Source: Enterococcus hermanniensis
GTDB lineage: Bacteria; Bacillota; Bacilli; Lactobacillales; Enterococcaceae
Direction: 5' to 3'
NCBI RefSeq assembly: GCF_001885945.1
Contig: NZ_JXKQ01000001.1
Span: 62,001 to 126,000, forward strand
Length of the DNA: 64,000 bases
Part shown: positions 18,286 through 25,397 of the stretch, piece after piece
Layout: every line of letters starts with the position of its first letter
Numbering within the stretch: the stretch's first letter is position 1
Program-made: the position numbers and the translations under genes
The notes under the pieces: generated by a model
What the model was told of the DNA's origin: nothing
Database searches by the model: none
What the model saw: only the letters and a program-made list of their open reading frames with translations

Positions 18286-18302
18286 ACAAATAGATAGTTT
18301 TT
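18286..18302. repeat. attL, 17-bp direct repeat
   Basis: ACAAATAGATAGTTTTT, identical to 31398-31414. The second copy overlaps the last base of the integrase stop codon, the usual place of an attachment core. Confidence 0.88.
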
Positions 18303-18313
18303 AGATAGCTTTT

Positions 18314-19390
18314 TTAGCTGGGGGCAATCAATTGTTTTATAAATCTTTTAGTTAACGGATCGTCATAATTGACTTTAATTAACTTAATTCCGTTATCATT
18401 GCAAATTTTTTCTTTCTTCTTATCGTTGGCACGTTGAATATTAAAACTACTTTCACCACCAAAGAAGTTTACAGGCTCAAAATGCTGCTTTCCTTGATAT
18501 TCAAAACCTATTTTTAATCTAGGAATATAGACATCGATTTCTAAGTACGATAGCCATTCCGACCTATAGTGGAAAATAACTTCTTCCTCTGGAAATATTT
18601 CTTTAATAAGAGTATACATTTTAGTTTCGCTTATCCATTTCTCCCCGATTTTATGGTATCCATAATTTTCCCTAACTTCATTTTCTACTTCTCTCAAGTC
18701 CTCATTATCACACCATGGATTTATTCCTTTCTCGTAAGCTCTGCTATATACGTACCACCCATAATCTTGTAAAAATCTAGATCCATACATTCGGTTACAA
18801 AAACTTCTAACAGATGAACTACCATTGCAAGTAAAACAAAGATTCTTTTTGAATTTCCCGTCAAAAAATTTCTCTTTTCTATCAGATATTTCATAATCTT
18901 TACACACAAAATCAGGGAAATTTAGTCTCATATTATCAAATAATCTCATGCTTTCCATAACGGCATTTTTTTGGCAATCACAAAAATAATATGCTGAAGT
19001 ATCTTTTTTATCCATAAAAACAAAAAAACAAGCCCACCAATCGTAGAAAACATATTTCATGGGAAGATTATCCTCAATTGTAAAATCCGACGACGGTAAG
19101 AAAGCATAGTTATTTCTTACATAAGATTCCAACTCTCTGAAATATATTTTATATCTAAAAGGGATCTCTTTTTCAAATATTGTAATTCTGACATCTTTCC
19201 ATTTTACTAACGTATCATATAACATTTCTATTTCTTGATAGTTTTTCCAAAAATCATCGAAATCAATTATCTCGAAATAGATATATTTTCCTAGTTGTTC
19301 TTGAAAATTCGGCATCATTCTAAAAGTATGTTCTATTTTATTAAAATGCCTGCTTTTTCTTTTTTTTACACTCATAGAAATTAAAGTCAT
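18314..19390 (-). CDS. Zinc-ribbon plus PD-(D/E)XK-like nuclease domain protein, accessory gene
   Basis: A 358-residue protein. The middle has paired cysteines (CDC at 137-139, CFTC at 185-188, single Cys at 163 and 198) suggesting zinc binding. The C-terminal 100 residues look like a small restriction-type nuclease: E255 in ISETKMY, D286 in LEIDVYIP, E297 in FEYQGKQH, then AxDKKKEKICNDNGIKLIKV. The EYQGxQH motif recurs in phage-borne and homing-type nucleases. The N-terminal 130 residues are unrecognised. GGAG lies 6 bases before the ATG. Lying next to attL, opposite the integrase, it occupies the cargo position where phages and satellites often carry defence or exclusion genes. A defence role is inference. 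Confidence 0.65.
   Translation of the reverse strand: MTLISMSVKKRKSRHFNKIEHTFRMMPNFQEQLGKYIYFEIIDFDDFWKNYQEIEMLYDTLVKWKDVRITIFEKEIPFRYKIYFRELESYVRNNYAFLPSSDFTIEDNLPMKYVFYDWWACFFVFMDKKDTSAYYFCDCQKNAVMESMRLFDNMRLNFPDFVCKDYEISDRKEKFFDGKFKKNLCFTCNGSSSVRSFCNRMYGSRFLQDYGWYVYSRAYEKGINPWCDNEDLREVENEVRENYGYHKIGEKWISETKMYTLIKEIFPEEEVIFHYRSEWLSYLEIDVYIPRLKIGFEYQGKQHFEPVNFFGGESSFNIQRANDKKKEKICNDNGIKLIKVNYDDPLTKRFIKQLIAPS
18317..18327 (-). repeat. Putative integrase arm-type site, copy 1 (inverted)
   Basis: Minus-strand TTGCCCCCAGC, 15 bases inside attL and within the last codons of the nuclease-like gene. The same 11 bases recur at 28711-28721 and 30216-30226. Confidence 0.5.
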
Positions 19391-19429
19391 AATTAACTCC
19401 GTTTTTTTGACTAGACTTTTTACACTAAT

Positions 19430-19630
19430 TCACTTAAACAAATCCCAAAAACTAAATGTAGTTTTCTTATAAATTTTGTTCTTTACCGATTTGGTAGGCG
19501 ATTTAACAAACCCCATCCCTTTTTTGCCGTACAATGGATTGATAGACTTTTTCACTGCTCTTTTTGCTTTCCCTGTAGTCCTGGCGGAAATTGATTTCTT
19601 TATGCTTGGTTTTCTCATGCCAATCTTCAT
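19430..19630 (-). CDS. Small basic phage-associated protein
   Basis: A 66-residue, strongly basic protein (KPSIKKSISARTTGKAKRAV, then NPLYGKKGMGFVKSP, ending TTFSFWDLFK). Proteins with this ARTTGK...NPLYGKKGMG pattern occur in Firmicute phages and islands, sometimes as the N-terminus of larger proteins; I know of no tested function. AAAGGAG lies 8 bases before the ATG. It lies just upstream of the nuclease-like gene in the same direction, so the two may be co-expressed. Nucleic-acid binding is plausible from charge alone. Confidence 0.65.
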   Translation of the reverse strand: MKIGMRKPSIKKSISARTTGKAKRAVKKSINPLYGKKGMGFVKSPTKSVKNKIYKKTTFSFWDLFK

Positions 19631-19736
19631 ATAATAAGCTCCTTTTTATATTGATATTACCAATTAATTATATGCTATTCAAATATTTTTTTGTTTTGAT
19701 AAAACCCGATCCGTACTATTCTTTTGATAATTTTAT

Positions 19737-20021
19737 TTATACTTCAAAATTTTCTTTTAAGAACTGCTGAAGACTATTTCTCTCAATCCGAATATCTTGC
19801 GGACTCCAAACCTGTATTTTTAATCCCATAGAAATCCACTTGTTGAGTTTTTTATCTCCAATACCTAAAACCTGCTTGATGGTTTCTTTGTTTCCGTACG
19901 GTGGTAGCTCAATAGTTTTCGTTAAAAGCTTCATGCGCTTTTCAATTTCTGCAGTTGCGATTGCAACGATTTCTGAAGCTATCTGTTTTTGCATCATTTC
20001 ATCAGGTATGTGTAAAATCAT
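19737..20021 (-). CDS. Putative DNA-binding phage protein (HTH, DUF771-like)
   Basis: A 94-residue protein. The N-terminal half is a helix (MMQKQIASEIVAIATAEIEKRM). The C-terminal half (NKETIKQVLGIGDKKLNKWISMGLKI, then SPQDIRIERNSLQQFL) reads like the winged HTH of excisionase-like and DUF771 proteins, which recognise DNA. Start at ATG 20021, 8 bases after AAAGGAG. It is preceded by the terminator at 20061-20094, so it probably has its own promoter, in a unit with the small basic protein and the nuclease-like gene. The family name is tentative. Confidence 0.6.
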   Translation of the reverse strand: MILHIPDEMMQKQIASEIVAIATAEIEKRMKLLTKTIELPPYGNKETIKQVLGIGDKKLNKWISMGLKIQVWSPQDIRIERNSLQQFLKENFEV

Positions 20022-20060
20022 TGCTTCCACTCCTTTTCTTCTTAGTATTTCAAGCATAAC

Positions 20061-20094
20061 AAAAAAGACACCCAGCCGATAAGCTAGGTGCCTT
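20061..20094 (-). terminator. Terminator after the tape-measure remnant
   Basis: AAGGCACCTAGC / GCTGGGTGTCTT hairpin with a short loop, followed by six T on the minus strand. Confidence 0.8.
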
Positions 20095-20098
20095 ATAT

Positions 20099-21220
20099 TT
20101 ATCCTCCTATTCCGCCAAGTGCTTGTTTACCGGCTTTAAATAATTTCCGATTCATCTTGTTCAGTTCGCTTGGATTGTTTGCATCCACACTTCCAATATG
20201 AATATGTTGTTCAACCTTGCTTGACTGTACTTTGCCGCCAATGCCTTTGCGTTTTTCTTCGTCTGATAACGGAGTAACAGTCGTCTTACCGTTTTTATTC
20301 GTAAGCAATTCTGGTCCAGCTTCACCAACGATTGCTTGGCCATTCAGTACATGACCGCCATCTGCCAAATAAGGCAAAGTGGAAATGCTAAAGCTTTTGC
20401 CGCCTACGCCAGGAACCCATTTAGGAATCTTGATATTATTCAAACCACCTAAAAATCCATTAATCAAGCCGATCATTCCGTTAATTGGCGCTTTCGCCAT
20501 AGCAGCGATTCCATCTAATATACCACCGAAAATATTTGCAACGCCTTTCCAAGCTAGTTCCCAATCACCAGTAAACGCACCAGTTATAAAATCTATAAAG
20601 CCGGTAAAAATTTTCTTTCCTGCATCGAAAAAGTTTTGGAAATTTTGAATGATTCCTCCAAAAATATTGCTCATGTATCCGCCCATAAAATTAAATACTT
20701 CTACCGCTATATCAGAAACACCTTGGAAGAATGCATTCACACCGTTCCTAAACCATTCAACATTGTTATAAGCCCAAACTAGCCCAGCGACTAATGCGGC
20801 TATTGCTATTACAGCTACGGCAAACCATCCGCCAGATAATCCGAATAATTTGCCTAGCCCACTCCACACAGTGGCCAGATCTTTAACCCCAGCGGTGATC
20901 TTAGTAACGGAACTCATAAGCGTTCCTATGACAACCAAAGCTGGTCCGATTACTGCAGCTATACCAGCGAGTGTAATAATCCAGTTCTTAGTGCCTTGAT
21001 CCAGAGAATCCCACCAACCTTTAAAACTTTTTAAAGCATCAATCGCCATTTCAAAGAAAGGTAATAAGCTTATTTGGACGGATTCGCCGACGTCTGCTAA
21101 AGCGAATTTTGCATTGTTCATCGCTTGGTTAGACTTATCAATCGGATCTAGCGTAGCTTCAAATGTTTCTCCAACCGCTCCTTGGCTTTCATCTGCTATT
21201 TTTGCCAAGTCTTCTAGGTT
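20099..21220 (-). pseudogene. Phage tail tape-measure protein, 5'-truncated remnant
   Basis: An open frame of about 370 residues equal to the C-terminal part of a siphophage tape-measure protein: VGETFEATLDPIDKSNQAMN near its start, long hydrophobic stretches (WIITLAGIAAVIGPALVVIG), a Gly/Phe-rich middle and the usual end LADGGHVLNGQAIVGEAGPE. Tape measures usually run to 700-1500 residues, and the N-terminal part is absent. The frame continues upstream only to about 21220 (NLEDLAKIADES), where a TAA in frame lies directly before the homologous sequence. It has no ribosome site of its own, so it is probably not functional. Confidence 0.85.
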
Positions 21221-21281
21221 TTACTGTATGTTGATACCAAATGTTATCCGCCTTATCCCGCAAAAATTCTAATCTATCCAT
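21189..21281 (-). pseudogene. 5' fragment of a phage gene fused out of frame to the tape-measure remnant
   Basis: ATG at 21281, preceded by GGGGGATGAAAA, encodes MDRLEFLRDKADNIWYQHTV. The frame then runs into tape-measure sequence in the wrong frame and stops at 21189. It looks like the start of a real gene directly downstream of the terminase-like gene, cut by the same deletion. I do not recognise the family. Confidence 0.6.
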
Positions 21282-21295
21282 TTTTCATCCCCCGA

Positions 21296-21661
21296 TCATT
21301 CTCTGGTTGTTAGAAAGTTCATAAATTCATCTACTTCTGGATTTCCTATTTTTGTTTTATCATTCTCGACTACCAATCTAAGCAATTCTTTAACTGCGGC
21401 AGTATATCTATTGATCATCGTGTTATATGTCTTGACTGAAGCAGATTCTTTATAAAATTCTTGGCTGCCATTCTTGAAAAGTTCAATAGACCCATTTTTA
21501 TTGATATCTTCTTCAAGTTCTGACAAAGTAACATTCATAAATGAAACTCGCTCAATCAAACCTTTGACTACTTCAGCGCTACTACTGGGTACTCCGTCCA
21601 TCAATGTTGTTAGTCTTTCTTTCTCAGCCGCTATCCGTGCTTCTTTTGCTTTCTTTTTCAA
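21296..21661 (-). CDS. Phage protein, possible small terminase subunit
   Basis: A 121-residue helical protein (KKKAKEARIAAEKERLTTLM, then GLIERVSFMNVTLSELEEDI, then KESASVKTYNTMINRYTAAV). The pattern of an N-terminal charged helix, 'L-I-E-R-x-x-F-M-x-x-T-L-x-x-L', and 'K-T-Y-N-x-x-I-x-R-Y' is common in P27-like small terminase candidates and related hypotheticals next to packaging genes. I place the start at TTG 21661, 8 bases after GGAGGGG; the ATG-initiated reading from 21781 has no site. A small terminase in a satellite would redirect helper packaging. The assignment is tentative. Confidence 0.5.
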   Translation of the reverse strand: MKKKAKEARIAAEKERLTTLMDGVPSSSAEVVKGLIERVSFMNVTLSELEEDINKNGSIELFKNGSQEFYKESASVKTYNTMINRYTAAVKELLRLVVENDKTKIGNPEVDEFMNFLTTRE

Positions 21662-21786
21662 TGTTTGCCCCCCTCCCGTGTGTGGTCCTGTGTGTTTTTC
21701 GGAGTTCCATCCCCGATTCCTAAACGATTTATTTTTTATAAAAATAACGGGGGGATAAAGCAATCCCACACCGTTAATCATTTAAT

Positions 21787-22416
21787 TTATTTTTTAATTT
21801 CAAATTTATTATTTGCCGTACCATTTAGTCTAATGATTTCATCTAAGTAGTTACTCACTGATCGTTTAACATCATGGAAATAAGAACCCAACACTGAGGC
21901 GTAGCCCCATCCTCCTTTGTAGTATTCTCGTTGAACTCTCTCCAATATGTTTTTGTTCTTAATGCCCAACACATCTATAAGTTGTTTCATTGAGCTGTTA
22001 TGCGATTTGATTAACTGACCATTTAATTGAAGCAGTCTAGTGGTTTCTGTTCCTAATAAAGCAGTTACTTCAGCGAATCCCTTATTGTCAAATAGTTCTT
22101 TTGTTTCAGATAACAGCGCTGCTTCTTTTCGGTTTGTTTCATTTCTCAACTGATTGATATAATTCAGATAGATACTATCGGCAATCTCTGCACGCTCTTG
22201 ATACGCCTCGGCAATCACCTTCTCAAGATCTTCAATATCCTTATTCGCTTCTTTGTTAGCCTTGAATGTTTCTAGACTATACTTACCTTTTGCTGAAGCT
22301 TTCTTGTCTCTCTTTTCAACCAGACTATCTAACTCTTTCTCCAACTCATTGATATTGATATCGATCTCTTTTAATTCTTTTACCTCTGGTGTGGTTACTG
22401 TGTACTCTACTGTCAT
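21787..22416 (-). CDS. Coiled-coil phage/satellite protein
   Basis: A 209-residue protein rich in Lys, Glu and Asn. Residues 10-85 form a probable coiled coil (ELKEIDININELEKELDSLV, KANKEANKDIEDLEKVI), and a second helical half ends in VSNYLDEIIRLNGTANN. There is no signal peptide or membrane segment. It overlaps the preceding gene by 4 bases (ATGA), so it is translationally coupled in the operon 24033-21296. Function unknown; scaffold-like or packaging-interference proteins look like this, but nothing here proves it. Confidence 0.6.
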   Translation of the reverse strand: MTVEYTVTTPEVKELKEIDININELEKELDSLVEKRDKKASAKGKYSLETFKANKEANKDIEDLEKVIAEAYQERAEIADSIYLNYINQLRNETNRKEAALLSETKELFDNKGFAEVTALLGTETTRLLQLNGQLIKSHNSSMKQLIDVLGIKNKNILERVQREYYKGGWGYASVLGSYFHDVKRSVSNYLDEIIRLNGTANNKFEIKK

Positions 22417-22697
22417 TCTTGATTCGCTCCTTTGATTTTTTCTTTGAGTTTACTTACTACTGTTTTCTTAGGTTCTTTGATCTGTGTTACTCGTTCTTTC
22501 TTATATTGAGCCAACAACTCTCTGCGGCGCTCGATGGCAATTTCATTTGTACTGTCTTCCTCGATCAACTTATTTAATTCGACTAACGAGAGCTTTTTAA
22601 TTTCATCTGGGTTTTCTTCCAGCTCTTGCTTCATTTGTTGTTCTTCAAGGTATTTCTCCCATTCTCTATAGCTAAAGAAATCATCTTCTGTTTTCAT
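22413..22697 (-). CDS. Hypothetical operon protein, charged
   Basis: A 94-residue highly charged, helical protein (FFSYREWEKYLEEQQMKQEL; ERRRELLAQYKKERVTQI). I do not recognise it. Its start lies inside the 3' end of the upstream gene (17-base overlap) and its end overlaps the next ATG, so it is kept in a tightly packed operon. Confidence 0.6.
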   Translation of the reverse strand: MKTEDDFFSYREWEKYLEEQQMKQELEENPDEIKKLSLVELNKLIEEDSTNEIAIERRRELLAQYKKERVTQIKEPKKTVVSKLKEKIKGANQE

Positions 22698-22953
22698 TTG
22701 CCAACTCCTCTACTTTCTTACGAGTACCAGGATCTAACCCATTTGTATTCTTTGCTACCAAGGTGAGCATTGCTTTGCGTTTAAACTCAGCGGTACAAAT
22801 GCCTTTAAGCAAAACCAACTTCTTCTTATCAGTTAACACTCCATCCCGATCCTCATTTAGAGCATTCTCCACTTGCTCAGGACTTAGCCCTGTGACTTCA
22901 CACAAATGCTTCTGTTTGATTTTACGTGTCTTCATAATCTCTACAATAGTCAT
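22681..22953 (-). CDS. Putative HTH protein in satellite operon
   Basis: A 90-residue protein starting MTIVEIMKTRKIKQKHLCEV then TGLSPEQVENALNEDR, which has the look of a short helix-turn-helix (KIKQKHLCEVTGLSPEQVENAL). The rest is helical and basic. GAAAGG lies shortly before the ATG. A DNA-binding role is a guess from this segment only. Confidence 0.5.
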   Translation of the reverse strand: MTIVEIMKTRKIKQKHLCEVTGLSPEQVENALNEDRDGVLTDKKKLVLLKGICTAEFKRKAMLTLVAKNTNGLDPGTRKKVEELANENRR

Positions 22954-22975
22954 TTACACTTTCCTTTCTGCTTAA

Positions 22976-23575
22976 TCAGTCAAACCATATATCAATAAAC
23001 TTTATATACTCGTCTCGAGGTTCCATTTTCTTTAATCGAAGGTACATCTTTAGCTGGCGACCCTGTGTAGAGTCCTGTTTGAATCTTTTCGCTTTGGACC
23101 TATCTTGCGTGAAGATATAAGAATCTGGATCCGCGCGATTGCCGCTAATGATTTTGTAGTCCTTCAAATAAATAGTTCCTACGCCTAGAATGTATTCCTC
23201 TAGTTCGTCAGCATCAATTTCGATAAACTCTTTTCTCAGCCGATTGATAATAGCCTGCAGTTTCGCCTCCGACTTGCTCCTGATTTTTCGATATTCAAGA
23301 ACAGATATTCCTCTTCGGTCAGCCAATACCTTATCTGTTATAGGTATATAAGTTCGATAACCGTTATGCATATAACTAAAGTTGGCACCTTGTTCAGTTT
23401 CGTAATACTTTTCAGAAAGAATTAAAACATCTTCTTTTGGCAACTCTTTTAAAGCAGCAAATAGTAGACGAGCATACCCCTTGGCATTGCCATCGCCTAA
23501 ATGATTCCTATTTACCACAAATGCCTTCCATTGTGTGAGTATCCACTTTGGACGAATCTCGAAATCATAACTCAC
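22976..23575 (-). CDS. Putative phage late-gene regulator (ArpU/RinA-like HTH)
   Basis: A 199-residue protein. The stretch ELPKEDVLILSEKYYE ... ITDKVLADRRGISVLEYRK followed by IRSKSEAKLQAII resembles the sigma-70 region-4-like HTH of RinA/ArpU transcription factors, which turn on packaging genes in Gram-positive phages. The position in front of the terminase-like gene agrees with such a role. The final third (DPDSYIFTQDRSKAKRF) is unassigned. It overlaps the upstream gene by 1 base. Confidence 0.5.
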   Translation of the reverse strand: MSYDFEIRPKWILTQWKAFVVNRNHLGDGNAKGYARLLFAALKELPKEDVLILSEKYYETEQGANFSYMHNGYRTYIPITDKVLADRRGISVLEYRKIRSKSEAKLQAIINRLRKEFIEIDADELEEYILGVGTIYLKDYKIISGNRADPDSYIFTQDRSKAKRFKQDSTQGRQLKMYLRLKKMEPRDEYIKFIDIWFD

Positions 23576-24033
23576 TATCCAAACACCTCCGCCATTAGTG
23601 CAATATTCGAAAATAAATCGTCCGTTAGTTCAACCTTTTCTTGCGGCACTTCCCATTCATATCTGAACGCCATAGCTGTTTCTATCTCGTATATTTCATC
23701 GAGTGCCTTCTGTCTCAACGGTAGGCTTTCAATCCCTTTTAAAAGGCTCTCACGTTCAGTTACAGGCAATTCATTTAAGAAGTGCGTAAAATGTTTGTGC
23801 CTAAACTTCCACCGCTCTATCCGCTTGTCAATGAGCATACACGCTTCAACGTTATCTGCTACTAAATAATCAATCTTGGGAGCTTTTGCATGGATAGCAA
23901 TTTCATCATAGGCAATTCCTGTGCATAGGCTTTGGCAATAAAGCTCTTGCCTAATTAATCGTTTTTCTTCTTCCAGCTTTCTGATATAAGCCTCTATGTT
24001 CAAATAGCGGTTTAAATTGTATTCACTATCCAT
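23575..24033 (-). CDS. Hypothetical satellite protein
   Basis: A 152-residue soluble helical protein (NLNRYLNIEAYIRKLEEEKR near the start; LPLRQKALDEIYEIETAMAF near the end). The 'LDEIYEIETAMAFRYE' end recalls DUF1492-type phage proteins that sit beside late regulators, but the similarity is weak. It is the first gene of the operon that runs to the tape-measure remnant; GGAGG precedes the start. Confidence 0.5.
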   Translation of the reverse strand: MDSEYNLNRYLNIEAYIRKLEEEKRLIRQELYCQSLCTGIAYDEIAIHAKAPKIDYLVADNVEACMLIDKRIERWKFRHKHFTHFLNELPVTERESLLKGIESLPLRQKALDEIYEIETAMAFRYEWEVPQEKVELTDDLFSNIALMAEVFG

Positions 24034-24146
24034 GCTTCCCTCCTAAAAAAACAGTATTCTATTATGTTGCGGCTTTGATCGTTGGTCTAGCTTGGGATTG
24101 TCATCATCTAGGACGGCTTTTTCAGCAACCGCAGTATACAGTTTTC

Positions 24147-24258
24147 AAAGGACAACTAATAATAAAAAACGGACACGAGACGTCTGCCATATTACTGGCT
24201 TTTTTCGTCTCATATCCGTTGGTTCTTCCTAATCAGATATTATTATTAAGTTGTCTTT
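24147..24258. repeat. Nested inverted repeat, about 110 bases
   Basis: Outer arms AAAGGACAACT-AATAATAA (24147-24165) and TATTATTAAGTTGTCTTT (24241-24258) pair with two bulges. Inner arms AACGGACACGAGACG (24169-24183) and CGTCTCATATCCGTT (24206-24220) pair with two mismatches, and a small GCCA/TGGC lies in the loop. It sits in a 291-base non-coding gap between two minus-strand units. It could be a terminator, an RNA or a packaging signal. TTTTCGTCTCATATC recurs 143 bases on at 24345-24359. Confidence 0.6.
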
Positions 24259-24324
24259 ATTATACCATATTTGAGCGATAAAATCTTTATGAAACGTTGA
24301 TATATCAACTTTTAACACACTTTT

Positions 24325-24465
24325 TCATTCTAATTTATTTGTTGTTTTCGTCTCATATCTGACTACTTGACCATCTTTTACGATCAGGATAATTTCCCCA
24401 TATTCTGGTAGTGTAAGTTCTACCGTTTTCGTTGGTTTGTCAATATATACTTTATCTGTGTTCAT
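24325..24465 (-). CDS. Small phage protein, DUF3954-like
   Basis: A 46-residue protein found by reading the gap: MNTDKVYIDKPTKTVELTLP then EYGEIILIVKDGQVVRYETK. Small phage proteins of the DUF3954 type have the same 'LPEYGE-IxIxVxDGKVVRxE' shape. GGAG lies 8 bases before the ATG at 24465, and the spacing to the upstream gene (12 bases) fits an operon. No function is known. Confidence 0.6.
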   Translation of the reverse strand: MNTDKVYIDKPTKTVELTLPEYGEIILIVKDGQVVRYETKTTNKLE

Positions 24466-24477
24466 CGTTCCATCTCC

Positions 24478-24807
24478 TTAGTTAGCAATTTTTATTGTTT
24501 CTTGCCAGTTTTTTAGATCTGCTTGTTCAATATTCGTGATTGTTTGCTCCATGCTCTTAAATTGGTTTCTAAACGCTTGAAGGCCAATAGTCCGTTCGTC
24601 TTCATTAGTAGCAATGAACATGCCGCCTTCATATCCTCTGACAGAAACAATAGGCACGCCTTTGGCTCGCAGCATTTGAATAACTGCTTTTACGTCTCGT
24701 TCGTCCAGATCAATAATAGAGCATATATCTGGTACTTTGATTTTCCTTTCAAACCCTCTTGGGATTAATTCAAGTACCGATTGTTCAATAATCGTAAGTT
24801 CTTCCAT
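24478..24807 (-). CDS. Small winged-helix-like satellite protein
   Basis: A 109-residue protein. The sequence IEQSVLELIPRGFERKIKVP, DICSIIDLDERDVKAVIQML, RAKGVPIVSV reads as a winged helix: three helices and then a hairpin with YEGGMFIA. Such proteins are frequent in phage early operons. It lies between a zinc-ribbon gene and the DUF3954-like gene on the same strand. Confidence 0.6.
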   Translation of the reverse strand: MEELTIIEQSVLELIPRGFERKIKVPDICSIIDLDERDVKAVIQMLRAKGVPIVSVRGYEGGMFIATNEDERTIGLQAFRNQFKSMEQTITNIEQADLKNWQETIKIAN

Positions 24808-24827
24808 TACATGCCTCCGCTCATTTT

Positions 24828-25097
24828 TTATTTTTCCTCAAACATTGGATAGTCATTTGGATAGAGATTATGACTTTTGAAATCCAAATCGTTTCTTGTC
24901 GCCAGCTTGATAATATAACCAGTTTTTTTAAACGGTGAGTGTGGGTTAGTGCAATGGGCCACCCTCATTCCATCTTTCTTTCCGTGAAAATGCCATTTCG
25001 AACAATACGGACACCAAACTGCATATTGTGATCCTGTATCATAAGCGATTAAAATTGGGTATTTTCTTTCATTTTTATTGGTTTTCAGTGTTTTCAC
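24828..25097 (-). CDS. Small cysteine-containing satellite protein
   Basis: An 89-residue protein with WCPYCSKWHFHG (CxxC plus His) and AHCTNPHSPFKKTGY, a probable zinc-binding knuckle. I do not recognise the family. It is the first gene after the origin region on the minus strand, so its transcript probably starts within or just upstream of the iteron region. Confidence 0.55.
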   Translation of the reverse strand: MKTLKTNKNERKYPILIAYDTGSQYAVWCPYCSKWHFHGKKDGMRVAHCTNPHSPFKKTGYIIKLATRNDLDFKSHNLYPNDYPMFEEK

Positions 25098-25137
25098 TCC
25101 TATCTTCTTTGCGTGTGTATTCCTTAGATAAATATAG

Positions 25138-25370
25138 CCGAACCGTCCGAACCGTTAGTACAAAACCCTGATTTATCAACATTTCCACTGCTGTTTATTA
25201 TCGAACCACTAAGTACCTAAACCGAACCATACCGAACCATACCGAACCATTAAGTACCTATTCATTTGTTCGAAAATTCTGGTTCGGGTTGGTTCGATTT
25301 TTTTCTTGGTTGGTTCGACTTCAGAACACTGCTATGCCAACGTTTTCCAAAACAGGTTCGGATGGTTCGG
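25138..25370. repeat. Iteron-type replication origin of the element
   Basis: Repeats of CCGAACCAT and variants: CCGAACCGT at 25138 and 25147, TCGAACCAC at 25201, and ACCGAACCAT three times in tandem at 25221-25250. The reverse form occurs at 25281 (GGTTCGG), 25289 and 25310 (TTGGTTCGA), 25355 (GGTTCGG) and 25362 (ATGGTTCGG). Forward and reverse sets flank an AT-rich stretch around 25251-25280, and the word TAAGTACCTA occurs twice. It lies directly downstream of the SF3 helicase gene, the same place as the SaPI origin. Confidence 0.8.
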
Positions 25371-25397
25371 TATTTTTCACTTCTTCCAGACACACAC

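Noticed and set aside
20379-20648. Plus-strand frame of 89 codons in the tape-measure remnant
   Set aside because: Shadow of the Gly/Pro-rich tape-measure frame.
25138-25370. Short tandem repeats read as CRISPR or transposon ends
   Set aside because: Repeats are 9-10 bases in both orientations beside an initiator gene, so iterons explain them better.
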